This document shows positions 1 through 7,012 of a stretch of DNA of 64,000 nt, piece by piece (positions within the stretch are counted from its first letter, which is position 1; every line of letters starts with the position of its first letter). Under the pieces are notes generated by a model. It saw nothing but the letters and a program-made list of their open reading frames with translations, had not been told where the DNA came from and ran no database searches. Position numbers and translations under genes: made by a program. This DNA is from Rhodovulum sulfidophilum (GTDB taxonomy: Bacteria > Pseudomonadota > Alphaproteobacteria > Rhodobacterales > Rhodobacteraceae). The stretch is from the NCBI GenBank assembly GCA_003241785.1, contig QFPW01000002.1:62001-126000 (forward strand), written 5' to 3'.

Positions 1-137
1 AAGCCCTGACGGCCGTCTCGGTCGCGGCGCTCACCGTCTACGACATGCTGAAGGCGGTCGATCGTGGCATGGTGATCGGCGAGATCCGCGTCGTACTGAA
101 GGACGGCGGCGCCTCGGGACGCTACGAGGCGCCATGA
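1..137 (+). CDS. moaC: MoaC, cyclic pyranopterin monophosphate synthase (C-terminal end)
   Basis: Only the last 44 codons are present; the gene begins before the window. The tail reads ALTAVSVAALTVYDMLKAVD followed by GMVIGEIRV, the strongly conserved C-terminal signature of MoaC, which with MoaA converts GTP to cyclic pyranopterin monophosphate in molybdenum cofactor synthesis. Its TGA overlaps the ATG of moeA (ATGA at 134-137), so the two are translationally coupled. The reading frame starts at base 3. Identification is secure despite truncation by the window edge. Confidence 0.93.
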   Translation, partial: ALTAVSVAALTVYDMLKAVDRGMVIGEIRVVLKDGGASGRYEAP

Positions 138-1342
138 CCCCGCTCCTGAGCGTGGCCGAGGCGCGGGAGCGGCTTCTCGCGCTGTTCTCGCCCCTCGACG
201 CCGAGCCGGTCCCGCTCGCGGTCGCCGGCGGGCGGGTGCTCGCGGAGGACGCGGTGGCGACCCGCGCCCAGCCGCCTTTCGCGGCTTCGGCCATGGACGG
301 CTATGCGATCCGGGACGAGGACCATCGCGTGGGCGCCCGGCTCGCGGTCATCGGCGCCTCGGCGGCGGGCGCGCGTTTCGCGGGTGTCGTGACGCCCGGG
401 ACCGCGGTCCGGATCTTCACCGGCGCGCCGGTGCCGGACGGCGCCGACCGCGTCGTGATCCAGGAGAACGTGACCCGCGTCGAGGATTTCGTGACGCTGG
501 ACGAGGCCGCGCCGGGCGGCACGAACGTCCGTCCGGCGGGCGGTGATTTCCGGCCCGGCGCGCGGATCGCCGCGCCCCGGCGCCTCTCGCCCGGCGACGT
601 GGCGCTGCTCGCCGCGATGAACGTCGGCGCGCCGATCGCGCGGCGGCGCCCCGTCGTCGCGCTGATCGCGACCGGCGACGAGCTCGCGATCCCGGGCGAG
701 GCGCCCGGTCCCGACCAGATCCTCTGCTCGAACAGCTTCGGCCTCAAGGCGATGCTCGAGGCGGCGGGCGCGGAGGCGCGGCTGCTCCCGATCGCGCGGG
801 ACACGCCCGACAGCCTGATGGCCGCCTTCGATCTCGCCGCCGGCGCCGACCTGATCGTGACGCTCGGCGGCGCCTCGGTCGGCGACCATGATCTCGTCCA
901 GTCGACCGCGCTCGGCCGCGGGCTCGACCTCGCCTTCTACAAGATCGCGATGCGCCCGGGGAAACCCCTGATGGCCGGCCGGCTCGGGGCCACGCCGATG
1001 ATCGGCCTGCCCGGAAATCCGGTCTCGGCCATGGTCTGCGGCCAGCTCTTCGTCGTGCCGGCGGTCGAGCGGATGCTCGGATTGCCCGCCGAGGCCGCGC
1101 CCGTGCTGCGTGCCCGGCTCGAGACCGCGCTGGATCCAAACGGGCCTCGGGCGCATTACATGATGTCGCGTGCCTGGCCGGGCCCGGACGGCTGGTGCCT
1201 CGAGCCCTTCGCGCGGCAGGATTCCTCGTTGCTCTCGGTCCTCTCCGAGGCGAACGCGCTCGCGATCCGTCCGATCGCCGACCCCGCGAGATCGGCGGGG
1301 GACTCGATTGAGTTTATCTGGATAAATTCAACCTTTAATTGA
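134..1342 (+). CDS. moeA: MoeA, molybdopterin molybdenumtransferase
   Basis: 402 residues, normal MoeA length. MoeA inserts molybdate into adenylylated molybdopterin, the last common step of molybdenum cofactor synthesis. Visible signatures are SAMDGYAIRDED (about residues 52-63), TGAPVPDGADRVVIQE, ALIATGDEL, GGASVGDHD and MIGLPGNPVSAMV. It starts four bases inside the end of moaC, so both are one transcript. The last codons and the bases after the stop are AT-rich, leading into the lexA promoter. The molybdate importer modABC at 27480-30030 would supply its metal. Confidence 0.96.
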   Translation: MTPLLSVAEARERLLALFSPLDAEPVPLAVAGGRVLAEDAVATRAQPPFAASAMDGYAIRDEDHRVGARLAVIGASAAGARFAGVVTPGTAVRIFTGAPVPDGADRVVIQENVTRVEDFVTLDEAAPGGTNVRPAGGDFRPGARIAAPRRLSPGDVALLAAMNVGAPIARRRPVVALIATGDELAIPGEAPGPDQILCSNSFGLKAMLEAAGAEARLLPIARDTPDSLMAAFDLAAGADLIVTLGGASVGDHDLVQSTALGRGLDLAFYKIAMRPGKPLMAGRLGATPMIGLPGNPVSAMVCGQLFVVPAVERMLGLPAEAAPVLRARLETALDPNGPRAHYMMSRAWPGPDGWCLEPFARQDSSLLSVLSEANALAIRPIADPARSAGDSIEFIWINSTFN

Positions 1343-1358
1343 ATTTTGAGAATATGAC

Positions 1359-1387
1359 TTGACACAAAACATGAACGTTCCTAGAAC
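1359..1387 (+). promoter_or_regulatory. lexA promoter with SOS (LexA) box
   Basis: GAAC at 1373-1376, seven bases, then GAAC at 1384-1387: an exact match to the alphaproteobacterial SOS box GAAC-N7-GAAC. A TTGACA hexamer (1359-1364) and a TAGAAC hexamer (1382-1387) 17 bases apart form a plausible sigma-70 promoter whose -10 lies inside the box, so bound LexA would block RNA polymerase. This indicates autoregulation of lexA, 32 bases upstream of its ATG. Confidence 0.88.
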
Positions 1388-1419
1388 ACTAATCGAGGAA
1401 CGTTCGTGGGGACCATGTG

Positions 1420-2118
1420 ATGCTGACGCGCAAGCAATACGACCTGCTGCACTTCATCCATGATCGGCTGCGGCGCGACGGCGTTCCCCCCTCCTTCGAC
1501 GAGATGAAGGAGGCGCTGGACCTCCGCTCGAAGTCCGGAATTCACCGCTTGATCACCGCGCTCGAGGAGCGCGGCTTCATCCGCCGCCTCGCGCACCGGG
1601 CGCGGGCGATCGAGATCGTGCGCCTGCCCGACAGCCTCGAGAGCGCGGGCGAGATCCGCGATTCCGCGATCACCGGCGTGATCCCGGGCGGCCTCGCCGA
1701 CCGCGCCCCCGCCCCGCGACTCACCGAGGCGGCGTCCTTCGAACTGCCGGTGATGGGCCGGATCGCCGCCGGCACGCCGATCGAGGCGATCCAGCAGGTG
1801 TCGCGCAACATCGCCGTGCCCGCGGCGATGCTCGCCAGCGCCCGCCGCCATTACGCGCTCGAGGTGCGGGGCGATTCGATGATCAACGCCGGGATCAACA
1901 ACGGCGACGTCGTGGTGATCCAGGAGCAGGCCACGGCCGAGAACGGCGATATCGTCGTCGCATTGATCGAGGGCGAGGAAGCGACGCTCAAGACCTTCCG
2001 CCGCCGGGGCGGCACGATCGCCCTCGAGGCGGCGAACCCCGCCTTCGAGACCCGGCTCTATCAGGACCATCAGGTCCGCGTGCAGGGCAAGCTGGTCGGG
2101 CTGATCCGCACCTATTGA
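1420..2118 (+). CDS. lexA: LexA, SOS transcriptional repressor and self-cleaving protease
   Basis: 232 residues from ATG 1420; an in-frame GTG directly before it (1417) is the alternative start. The N-terminal winged helix (LTRKQYDLLHFI, then RSKSGIHRLITALEERGFI) binds SOS boxes. The C-terminal S24 peptidase domain has the cleavage site VMGRIAAGTP (Ala117-Gly118), catalytic Ser153 in RGDSM and Lys191 in EATLKTF. RecA filaments trigger autocleavage after DNA damage and derepress the regulon. The gene carries an SOS box over its own promoter. It is larger than E. coli LexA, as usual in alphaproteobacteria, owing to a longer linker. Confidence 0.96.
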   Translation: MLTRKQYDLLHFIHDRLRRDGVPPSFDEMKEALDLRSKSGIHRLITALEERGFIRRLAHRARAIEIVRLPDSLESAGEIRDSAITGVIPGGLADRAPAPRLTEAASFELPVMGRIAAGTPIEAIQQVSRNIAVPAAMLASARRHYALEVRGDSMINAGINNGDVVVIQEQATAENGDIVVALIEGEEATLKTFRRRGGTIALEAANPAFETRLYQDHQVRVQGKLVGLIRTY

Positions 2119-2573
2119 ACGCCTCGCCCACCGGGCGGGCACGCTTCCGGACGACGTTCATGGCTGGCCGGCGCCGGTCATTTCCAGCGACCCGGCTGCG
2201 ATATGTGGATGCGCGGCGTCCGGTTGGAGCGACGCCAGCGTCGGGCCTTTCCCGGATGATTGGCAGCCGCCGATAAATCCCGACAGGATCGGTCACCTAC
2301 CGCGCCGAGTCTCGGGGATCCGTCGAGGGTCGTTGAGCTCGGACGCGGCCCGCGGGCCTTCGCCAAAGTCCCCTGACGGGCCGCCCTTTCGATGTCTTCG
2401 GGCTCGCAATTCAGAGTGATCCCCCGGCCGTCGGCCACCCGCCCTTCCCGCGCCGCGCGCGGGGCATGCCCAGAGAGAACTCCTTTTCCTGGACGCCTCG
2501 CGCCGGTCGCGCGATCCCGTCGCCCCGGCGAGGCTCGGGGGGCGTCGAGCGCGACGCTCGCCCGGGGTGGCCT
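2119..2573. other. 455-base gap between lexA and tag, no convincing gene
   Basis: No frame here shows recognisable motifs or a convincing ribosome binding site. A short GC hairpin (CGCCC acc GGGCG, 2125-2137) follows the lexA stop but lacks a T-run. The longest reverse frame that is not an obvious shadow (2178-2438, 86 codons) has a plausible first 30 residues and then degenerates. It is left uncalled. Confidence 0.5.
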
Positions 2574-3128
2574 TCAGCCGACCTCGGCCCGGCGGAAGCA
2601 GGTCGCCGCGTGATCGTTCACGAGGCCGACCGCCTGCATCCAGGCGTAGACGATGGTGGGGCCGACGAATTTGAAGCCGCGGCGCTTCAGCTCCTTCGAG
2701 ATCGTGCGCGACAGTTCGGTCTCGGTCTCGCGCGCGGTGCCCTCGAGCGGGACGCCTCCGGTGAAGGCCCAGCAGAAGGCCGCGAAATCCTCGCCCTTCG
2801 CCCGCATCTCGTTGTAGATCCGCGCGCCCGTGATCGTCGCCTCGATCTTGGCGCGCGAGCGCACGATCCCCGCGTCGCCGAGCAGGCGCTCGACGTCTTC
2901 GGGGCCGAAGGCCGCGACCTTGACCGGATCGAAGCCCGCGAAAGCGGCGCGGAAGGCTTCGCGCTTGCGCAGGATCACCGTCCAGGACAGGCCGGCCTGG
3001 AAGCCCTCGAGCATCAGCGTCTCCCAGAGCATCCGAGAATCGCGGACCGGCACGCCCCATTCGGTATCGTGATACGCCCGTTCCAGCGGATCCCGGTTCG
3101 CCCAGGCGCAGCGGTCGCGCTCGTCCAT
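2574..3128 (-). CDS. tag: Tag, DNA-3-methyladenine glycosylase I
   Basis: 184 residues. It excises 3-methyladenine from alkylated DNA to start base excision repair. The zinc-snap ligands of the E. coli enzyme (Cys4, His17, His175, Cys179) are matched in spacing by Cys7, His20, His173 and Cys177, and the pocket motif LEGFQAGLSW carries the conserved Glu (Glu41). The gene stands alone on the reverse strand downstream of nadC. An exact SOS box lies 49-63 bases upstream of its ATG, so it probably belongs to the LexA regulon here. Confidence 0.95.
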   Translation of the reverse strand: MDERDRCAWANRDPLERAYHDTEWGVPVRDSRMLWETLMLEGFQAGLSWTVILRKREAFRAAFAGFDPVKVAAFGPEDVERLLGDAGIVRSRAKIEATITGARIYNEMRAKGEDFAAFCWAFTGGVPLEGTARETETELSRTISKELKRRGFKFVGPTIVYAWMQAVGLVNDHAATCFRRAEVG

Positions 3129-3176
3129 CCTCGTCCCCTAGGGTGCGTTCCGGCCCGGAGGCTAGCGCCGATCTAG

Positions 3177-3191
3177 GAACATTGCACGAAC
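3177..3191 (-). promoter_or_regulatory. SOS (LexA) box upstream of tag
   Basis: GAAC (3177-3180), seven bases, GAAC (3188-3191); on the tag strand GTTC-N7-GTTC. It lies between the nadC stop (3211) and the tag start (3128) and matches the box in front of lexA exactly in its conserved positions. A CTAGAT hexamer just downstream on the tag strand may be the -10. I see no good -35. Confidence 0.8.
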
Positions 3192-3210
3192 ATTCGGGGC
3201 GGCGGCGGGA

Positions 3211-4053
3211 TCAGAAATCGAGGCCGAGATCGAGCACGCGGGCGGAATGGGTGAGCGCCCCGGCGGAGATGTAGTCGACGCCGGTCGCGGCGACCTCGGG
3301 CAGCCGGACGAGGGACATGTTGCCCGACGCCTCGGTGACCAGCCGCCCCTCCACCATCGCCACGGCGCGCGCGAGGGTCGGCGTGTCCATGTTGTCGAGG
3401 AGAACGACCTCGGCGCCGCCGGTCGCCAGCACCTCGTCGAGCTGGTCGAGCGTGTCGACCTCGATCTCGATCCGGGTCATGTGCGAGGCGGCCGCCCGGG
3501 CGGCGGTGAGCGCGGCGCGGACGCCGCCGGCGGCGGCGACGTGGTTGTCCTTGATCAGGATCGCGTCCGAGAGGCCGAAGCGGTGGCTCGATCCGCCGCC
3601 ATGGACCACGGCGGCCTTCTCGACGAGGCGGAGCCCCGGCGTCGTCTTGCGCGTGCAGGTGATCTTCGCGGGCCGCGCGGCGGCGGCGAAGGCCGCCGTG
3701 AGCGTGGCGATCCCGGAGAGACGGCCGGCGAAGTTGAGCGCCACGCGCTCGGCCGAGAGGATAGAGGCCGCGTCGCCCTCGATCTCCATCAGCGTGTCGC
3801 CCGGCGCGATCGCCGCGCCGTCGGCGACGCGTTGCCGCGTGACGAGCGCCGGATCCATGAGCCGGAAGGCGATCGCCGCGACCTGGAGCCCGGAGACGAC
3901 CCCCGCCTCGCGCGCGTTGACCCGCGCGGCGTAGCGCGTGCCGGCCGGGATCACCGCCCGGGTGGTGACGTCGCCCCAGGCGCCGAGATCCTCGAACAGG
4001 GCGGCGCGCACCAGCGGTTCGAGCAGGAGGTCGGGAAGAACGAGGCTGGTCAT
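3211..4053 (-). CDS. nadC: NadC, nicotinate-nucleotide pyrophosphorylase (quinolinate phosphoribosyltransferase)
   Basis: 280 residues. It converts quinolinate and PRPP to nicotinate mononucleotide, CO2 and pyrophosphate, the third step of de novo NAD synthesis. Typical segments are ALNFAGRLSGIAT, TRKTTPGLRLVEKAAV, GGGSSHRFGLSDAILIKDNH and EVDTLDQL, which contain the PRPP and quinolinate binding residues. The start overlaps the nadB stop by four bases (ATGA, 4050-4053), so it is the last gene of a nadA-nadB-nadC operon on the reverse strand. Confidence 0.97.
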   Translation of the reverse strand: MTSLVLPDLLLEPLVRAALFEDLGAWGDVTTRAVIPAGTRYAARVNAREAGVVSGLQVAAIAFRLMDPALVTRQRVADGAAIAPGDTLMEIEGDAASILSAERVALNFAGRLSGIATLTAAFAAAARPAKITCTRKTTPGLRLVEKAAVVHGGGSSHRFGLSDAILIKDNHVAAAGGVRAALTAARAAASHMTRIEIEVDTLDQLDEVLATGGAEVVLLDNMDTPTLARAVAMVEGRLVTEASGNMSLVRLPEVAATGVDYISAGALTHSARVLDLGLDF

Positions 4054-5624
4054 GCGGGAATCTCGGTCGCGGCCTGGTCGCGGATCGCCGCGGCCTCGGC
4101 CCAGGAAAGGCGGGAGCGATGCGCGAGCGCGGGCACCGCCTCGGGGAAATCGGCGCGGAAATGGCCGCCGCGCGATTCCTCGCGCGCGAGCGCGCTCGCG
4201 GCGATCAGCGTGGCGGTGGTTGTCATCGCCCGGAAGAGCGGCGCGGGATGCGCGGCCTCGAGCGCGGCGATCCCGCGCAGCGCGGCGCGCAGCCCTTCGC
4301 CGGTCCGGATCACCCCGACCCGGTCGGTCATGATGGCGCGAAGCGCCGCGACCGCCTCGGGGGGCGCCGCGACATCCCCGGGCGGCGGAGCGAAGACGAC
4401 CTCGGGCGCCGCCGCCTTCGGCGTTTCCGCGGCGATGTCGCGCGCGGCGCGGCGGCCGAAGACGAGCGCCTCGAGCAGGCCGTTCGAGGCGAGCCGGTTC
4501 GCCCCGTGCAGGCCGGTCGAGCTCACCTCGCCGATCGCCCAGAGGCCGGGCAGGCTGGTCCGGCCCGCCTCGGTCACGGCGACGCCGCCCATGTGGTAAT
4601 GCGCTGCGGCGGCCACCGGGATCGGCGCGGCGACGGGATCGACCCCGAGGGCGCGGCAGCTGGCGGCGACGGTCGGAAAGCGCGTGTCGATCTCGGCCCC
4701 GATCGCCGCGCGGGTGTCGAGCGCCGGGCGGCGGCCGGCGCGCGTCTCGGCGAAGACGGCGCGGGCGACGATGTCGCGCGGCGCGAGCTCGGCGTCGGGA
4801 TGCGCCGCGGCCATGAAGCGGACGCCCGCCGCGTCGACGAGCGTCGCCCCCTCGCCGCGCAGGGCCTCGGTCGCGAGCGGCAGCGGATCGGCGCCGCAGT
4901 CGATCGCGGTCGGGTGGAACTGGACGAATTCGGCGTCGGCGACCAGCGCCCCGGCGCGCGCGGCGATGCCGAGCCCCTGCCCCCGGATCGAGGCCGGGTT
5001 CGTGGTGCGCGCGTAGAGCCCGCCGACGCCGCCGGTCGCGAGCAGGATCGCCGGGGCGAGCAGCAGCCCCTCGCCGGACTGGCCATCCGCCGCGGCGAGC
5101 CGGAGGCCCGTCACGCGCCCCTCCGCGACCTCGAGCCCCGTCGCGATCACGCCCTCGAGCACCTGGATCGACGGCGTGGCGCGGACGGCGGCGATGAGCG
5201 CGGTCATGATCGCGCGCCCGGCGCCGTCGCCCTTGACCCGCACCACCCGCGCGCGGCCATGCGCGGCCTCGCGCGACAGGACGAAGCCGCCGTCGGCGGC
5301 GCGGTCGAAGGGCGCGCCCCGGGCCGCGAGCGCCAGGATGTGGTCGAGCGCCTCCTCGGTCACATGGTCGGCGACGCCCGCGTCGACCGTGCCGGCGCCG
5401 GCGCGGCGGGTGTCCTCGGCGTGGAGCGCGGGGCTGTCGTCGGGACCGACCGCCGCGGCGACGCCGCCCTGGGCGAAGGCCGAGCTGGCGCTTTCACCCA
5501 GGGGGCCCGGCGAGAGGACCAGCACGGGCCGGGGCGCGAAGCTCAACGCCGCGTAGAGCGCGGCGAGGCCCGCGCCCGCGATCACCACGCGGTCCGTCGT
5601 GGTCACGGGACCCGCGAAAGTCAT
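4050..5624 (-). CDS. nadB: NadB, L-aspartate oxidase
   Basis: 524 residues. This FAD enzyme oxidises L-aspartate to iminoaspartate, the substrate of NadA. The N-terminal dinucleotide fold reads VIAGAGLAALYAAL, followed by SSAFAQGGVAAAVGPDDSP, the FAD/substrate segment EFVQFHPTAID, and the C-terminal FAD motif GLHGANRLASNGLLEALVFG. It follows nadA by seven bases and overlaps nadC by four, a compact operon. The start at 5624 has only a weak ribosome binding site, consistent with coupling to nadA translation. Confidence 0.97.
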   Translation of the reverse strand: MTFAGPVTTTDRVVIAGAGLAALYAALSFAPRPVLVLSPGPLGESASSAFAQGGVAAAVGPDDSPALHAEDTRRAGAGTVDAGVADHVTEEALDHILALAARGAPFDRAADGGFVLSREAAHGRARVVRVKGDGAGRAIMTALIAAVRATPSIQVLEGVIATGLEVAEGRVTGLRLAAADGQSGEGLLLAPAILLATGGVGGLYARTTNPASIRGQGLGIAARAGALVADAEFVQFHPTAIDCGADPLPLATEALRGEGATLVDAAGVRFMAAAHPDAELAPRDIVARAVFAETRAGRRPALDTRAAIGAEIDTRFPTVAASCRALGVDPVAAPIPVAAAAHYHMGGVAVTEAGRTSLPGLWAIGEVSSTGLHGANRLASNGLLEALVFGRRAARDIAAETPKAAAPEVVFAPPPGDVAAPPEAVAALRAIMTDRVGVIRTGEGLRAALRGIAALEAAHPAPLFRAMTTTATLIAASALAREESRGGHFRADFPEAVPALAHRSRLSWAEAAAIRDQAATEIPA

Positions 5625-5631
5625 CGCGGGC

Positions 5632-6690
5632 TCAGGCGGCCTTGGCCGGGGCGCGGCGGCTGATCTCGATCATGCGCTCGACCGCGCGGCGCGCCCTGGC
5701 GCCGACGACCGGATCGACGGTGACCTCGCCCGCGCCGGTATGGAGCGCGTAGAGCACCTTCTCGAGCGTGATCATCTTCATGTAGGGGCACATGTTGCAG
5801 GGCCGGGCGAAATCGACGTCCGGCAGCGCGTCGGCGATGTTCGCGGCCATCGAGCATTCCGTGACGAGCATCGCCTTGCCCGGGCGGTTCCTGCTCACCC
5901 AGTCGATGATGCCGCCGGTCGAGCCGGTGAAATCGGCCTCGGCGACCACCTCGGGCGTGCATTCCGGATGCGCGATGATCTTCATCTCCGGATCCTGCGC
6001 GCGATAGGCGCGAAGGTCGGCCGCGGTGTAGAGCTCGTGGACGATGCACGAGCCTTCCCACCAGACCACGCGCTTGGACGAGAGCGCCGCGACGTTGCGC
6101 GCGAGGTACTGGTCGGGCGTCATGATCACCGTGTCGCCCTCCATCGCCTCGACGATCTCGAGCGCGTTGGCCGAGGTGCAGCAGACGTCCGAGGCCGCCT
6201 TCACCTCGGCGGTGGTGTTCACATAGGAGACGACCGGCGCGCCGGGATAGCGGCGGCGCATCTCCGCGACGCCCTCCGCGGTGATCGAGGAGGCGAGCGA
6301 GCAGCCGGCGTCGTAGTCCGGGATCAGCACGGTCTTGGCCGGATTGAGGATCTTCGAGGTCTCGGCCATGAAATGTACGCCGCACTGGACGATGATGTCG
6401 GCCTCGACCTCGGTCGCGGCGACCGCGAGCTGCAGGCTGTCGCCGACGATGTCGCCGATGCCGTGGTAGATCTCCGGCGTCATGTAGTTGTGCGCGAGCA
6501 CGACGGCGTTCTTCTCGCGCTTCAGCCGCTCGATCTCGATCACATAGGGCGCGTGGAAGGCCCAGTCGGCGAAGGGCACGACACGCGCCATGCGGGCGTG
6601 GATCGCCTTCGTCGCCTCGGCCTTCTCGAGCGAGGGCGCGAGGTCGTAGGCGGACGCGAGCGTGGCGCGGATTTCGGTCGCATCGGTCAT
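5632..6690 (-). CDS. nadA: NadA, quinolinate synthase
   Basis: 352 residues from ATG 6690, chosen because GGGGAGG sits six bases before it; an in-frame ATG at 6705 overlaps that site. NadA condenses iminoaspartate with dihydroxyacetone phosphate to quinolinate using a [4Fe-4S] cluster. The three cluster cysteines are visible in VQCGVHFMAETSK, AHPECTPEVV and PCNMCPYMKM. LAHNYMTPEI is the substrate motif. First gene of nadABC, and divergent from the SGNH hydrolase gene at 7013. Confidence 0.97.
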   Translation of the reverse strand: MTDATEIRATLASAYDLAPSLEKAEATKAIHARMARVVPFADWAFHAPYVIEIERLKREKNAVVLAHNYMTPEIYHGIGDIVGDSLQLAVAATEVEADIIVQCGVHFMAETSKILNPAKTVLIPDYDAGCSLASSITAEGVAEMRRRYPGAPVVSYVNTTAEVKAASDVCCTSANALEIVEAMEGDTVIMTPDQYLARNVAALSSKRVVWWEGSCIVHELYTAADLRAYRAQDPEMKIIAHPECTPEVVAEADFTGSTGGIIDWVSRNRPGKAMLVTECSMAANIADALPDVDFARPCNMCPYMKMITLEKVLYALHTGAGEVTVDPVVGARARRAVERMIEISRRAPAKAA

Positions 6691-7012
6691 TGGCGGCCTC
6701 CCCATGGCGCTGACGGAGCGAATCGTGGAAATCGCCTCGTATAGCGGCGGCGTTCCCGCGGCAAGGGAGATCCGCGCCGAAACGGCTGTTTTCGGGGTCC
6801 GCGTTTACCTATCGTCAACAATACCGGCCTAGAAAGCCGGCGGGCCGCCGCGGATGCGCCGCCCGAGGCGCCGTCCCCCGGACCGCGCGCCGCGCCGAGA
6901 CACCCCCGAGACATCGCCCCAACCACGGAAGGATGGCCCCCTTGCGCCAGCTCTGTCCCTCGCCGGTCCGCGTGATCGTCCCCGCCCGCCTCACGTCCGG
7001 GGAGGCCGCGCG
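6691..7012. other. Divergent intergenic region nadA / SGNH hydrolase
   Basis: 322 bases that must hold the promoters of nadABC and of the 7013 gene. An AT-richer stretch around 6800-6835 contains TTGACG on the reverse strand, a possible nadA -35, but no convincing -10 follows at normal spacing. No NAD-responsive operator could be recognised by eye. Confidence 0.4.

Noticed and set aside
1401..1415. Second LexA box downstream of the first (GAACGTTCGTGGGGAC)
   Set aside because: Only the first GAAC half is present; the second half reads GGGA, so it does not meet the GAAC-N7-GAAC rule.
2178..2438. 86-codon reverse-strand frame between lexA and tag
   Set aside because: No recognised domain, no convincing ribosome binding site, and the second half looks random.
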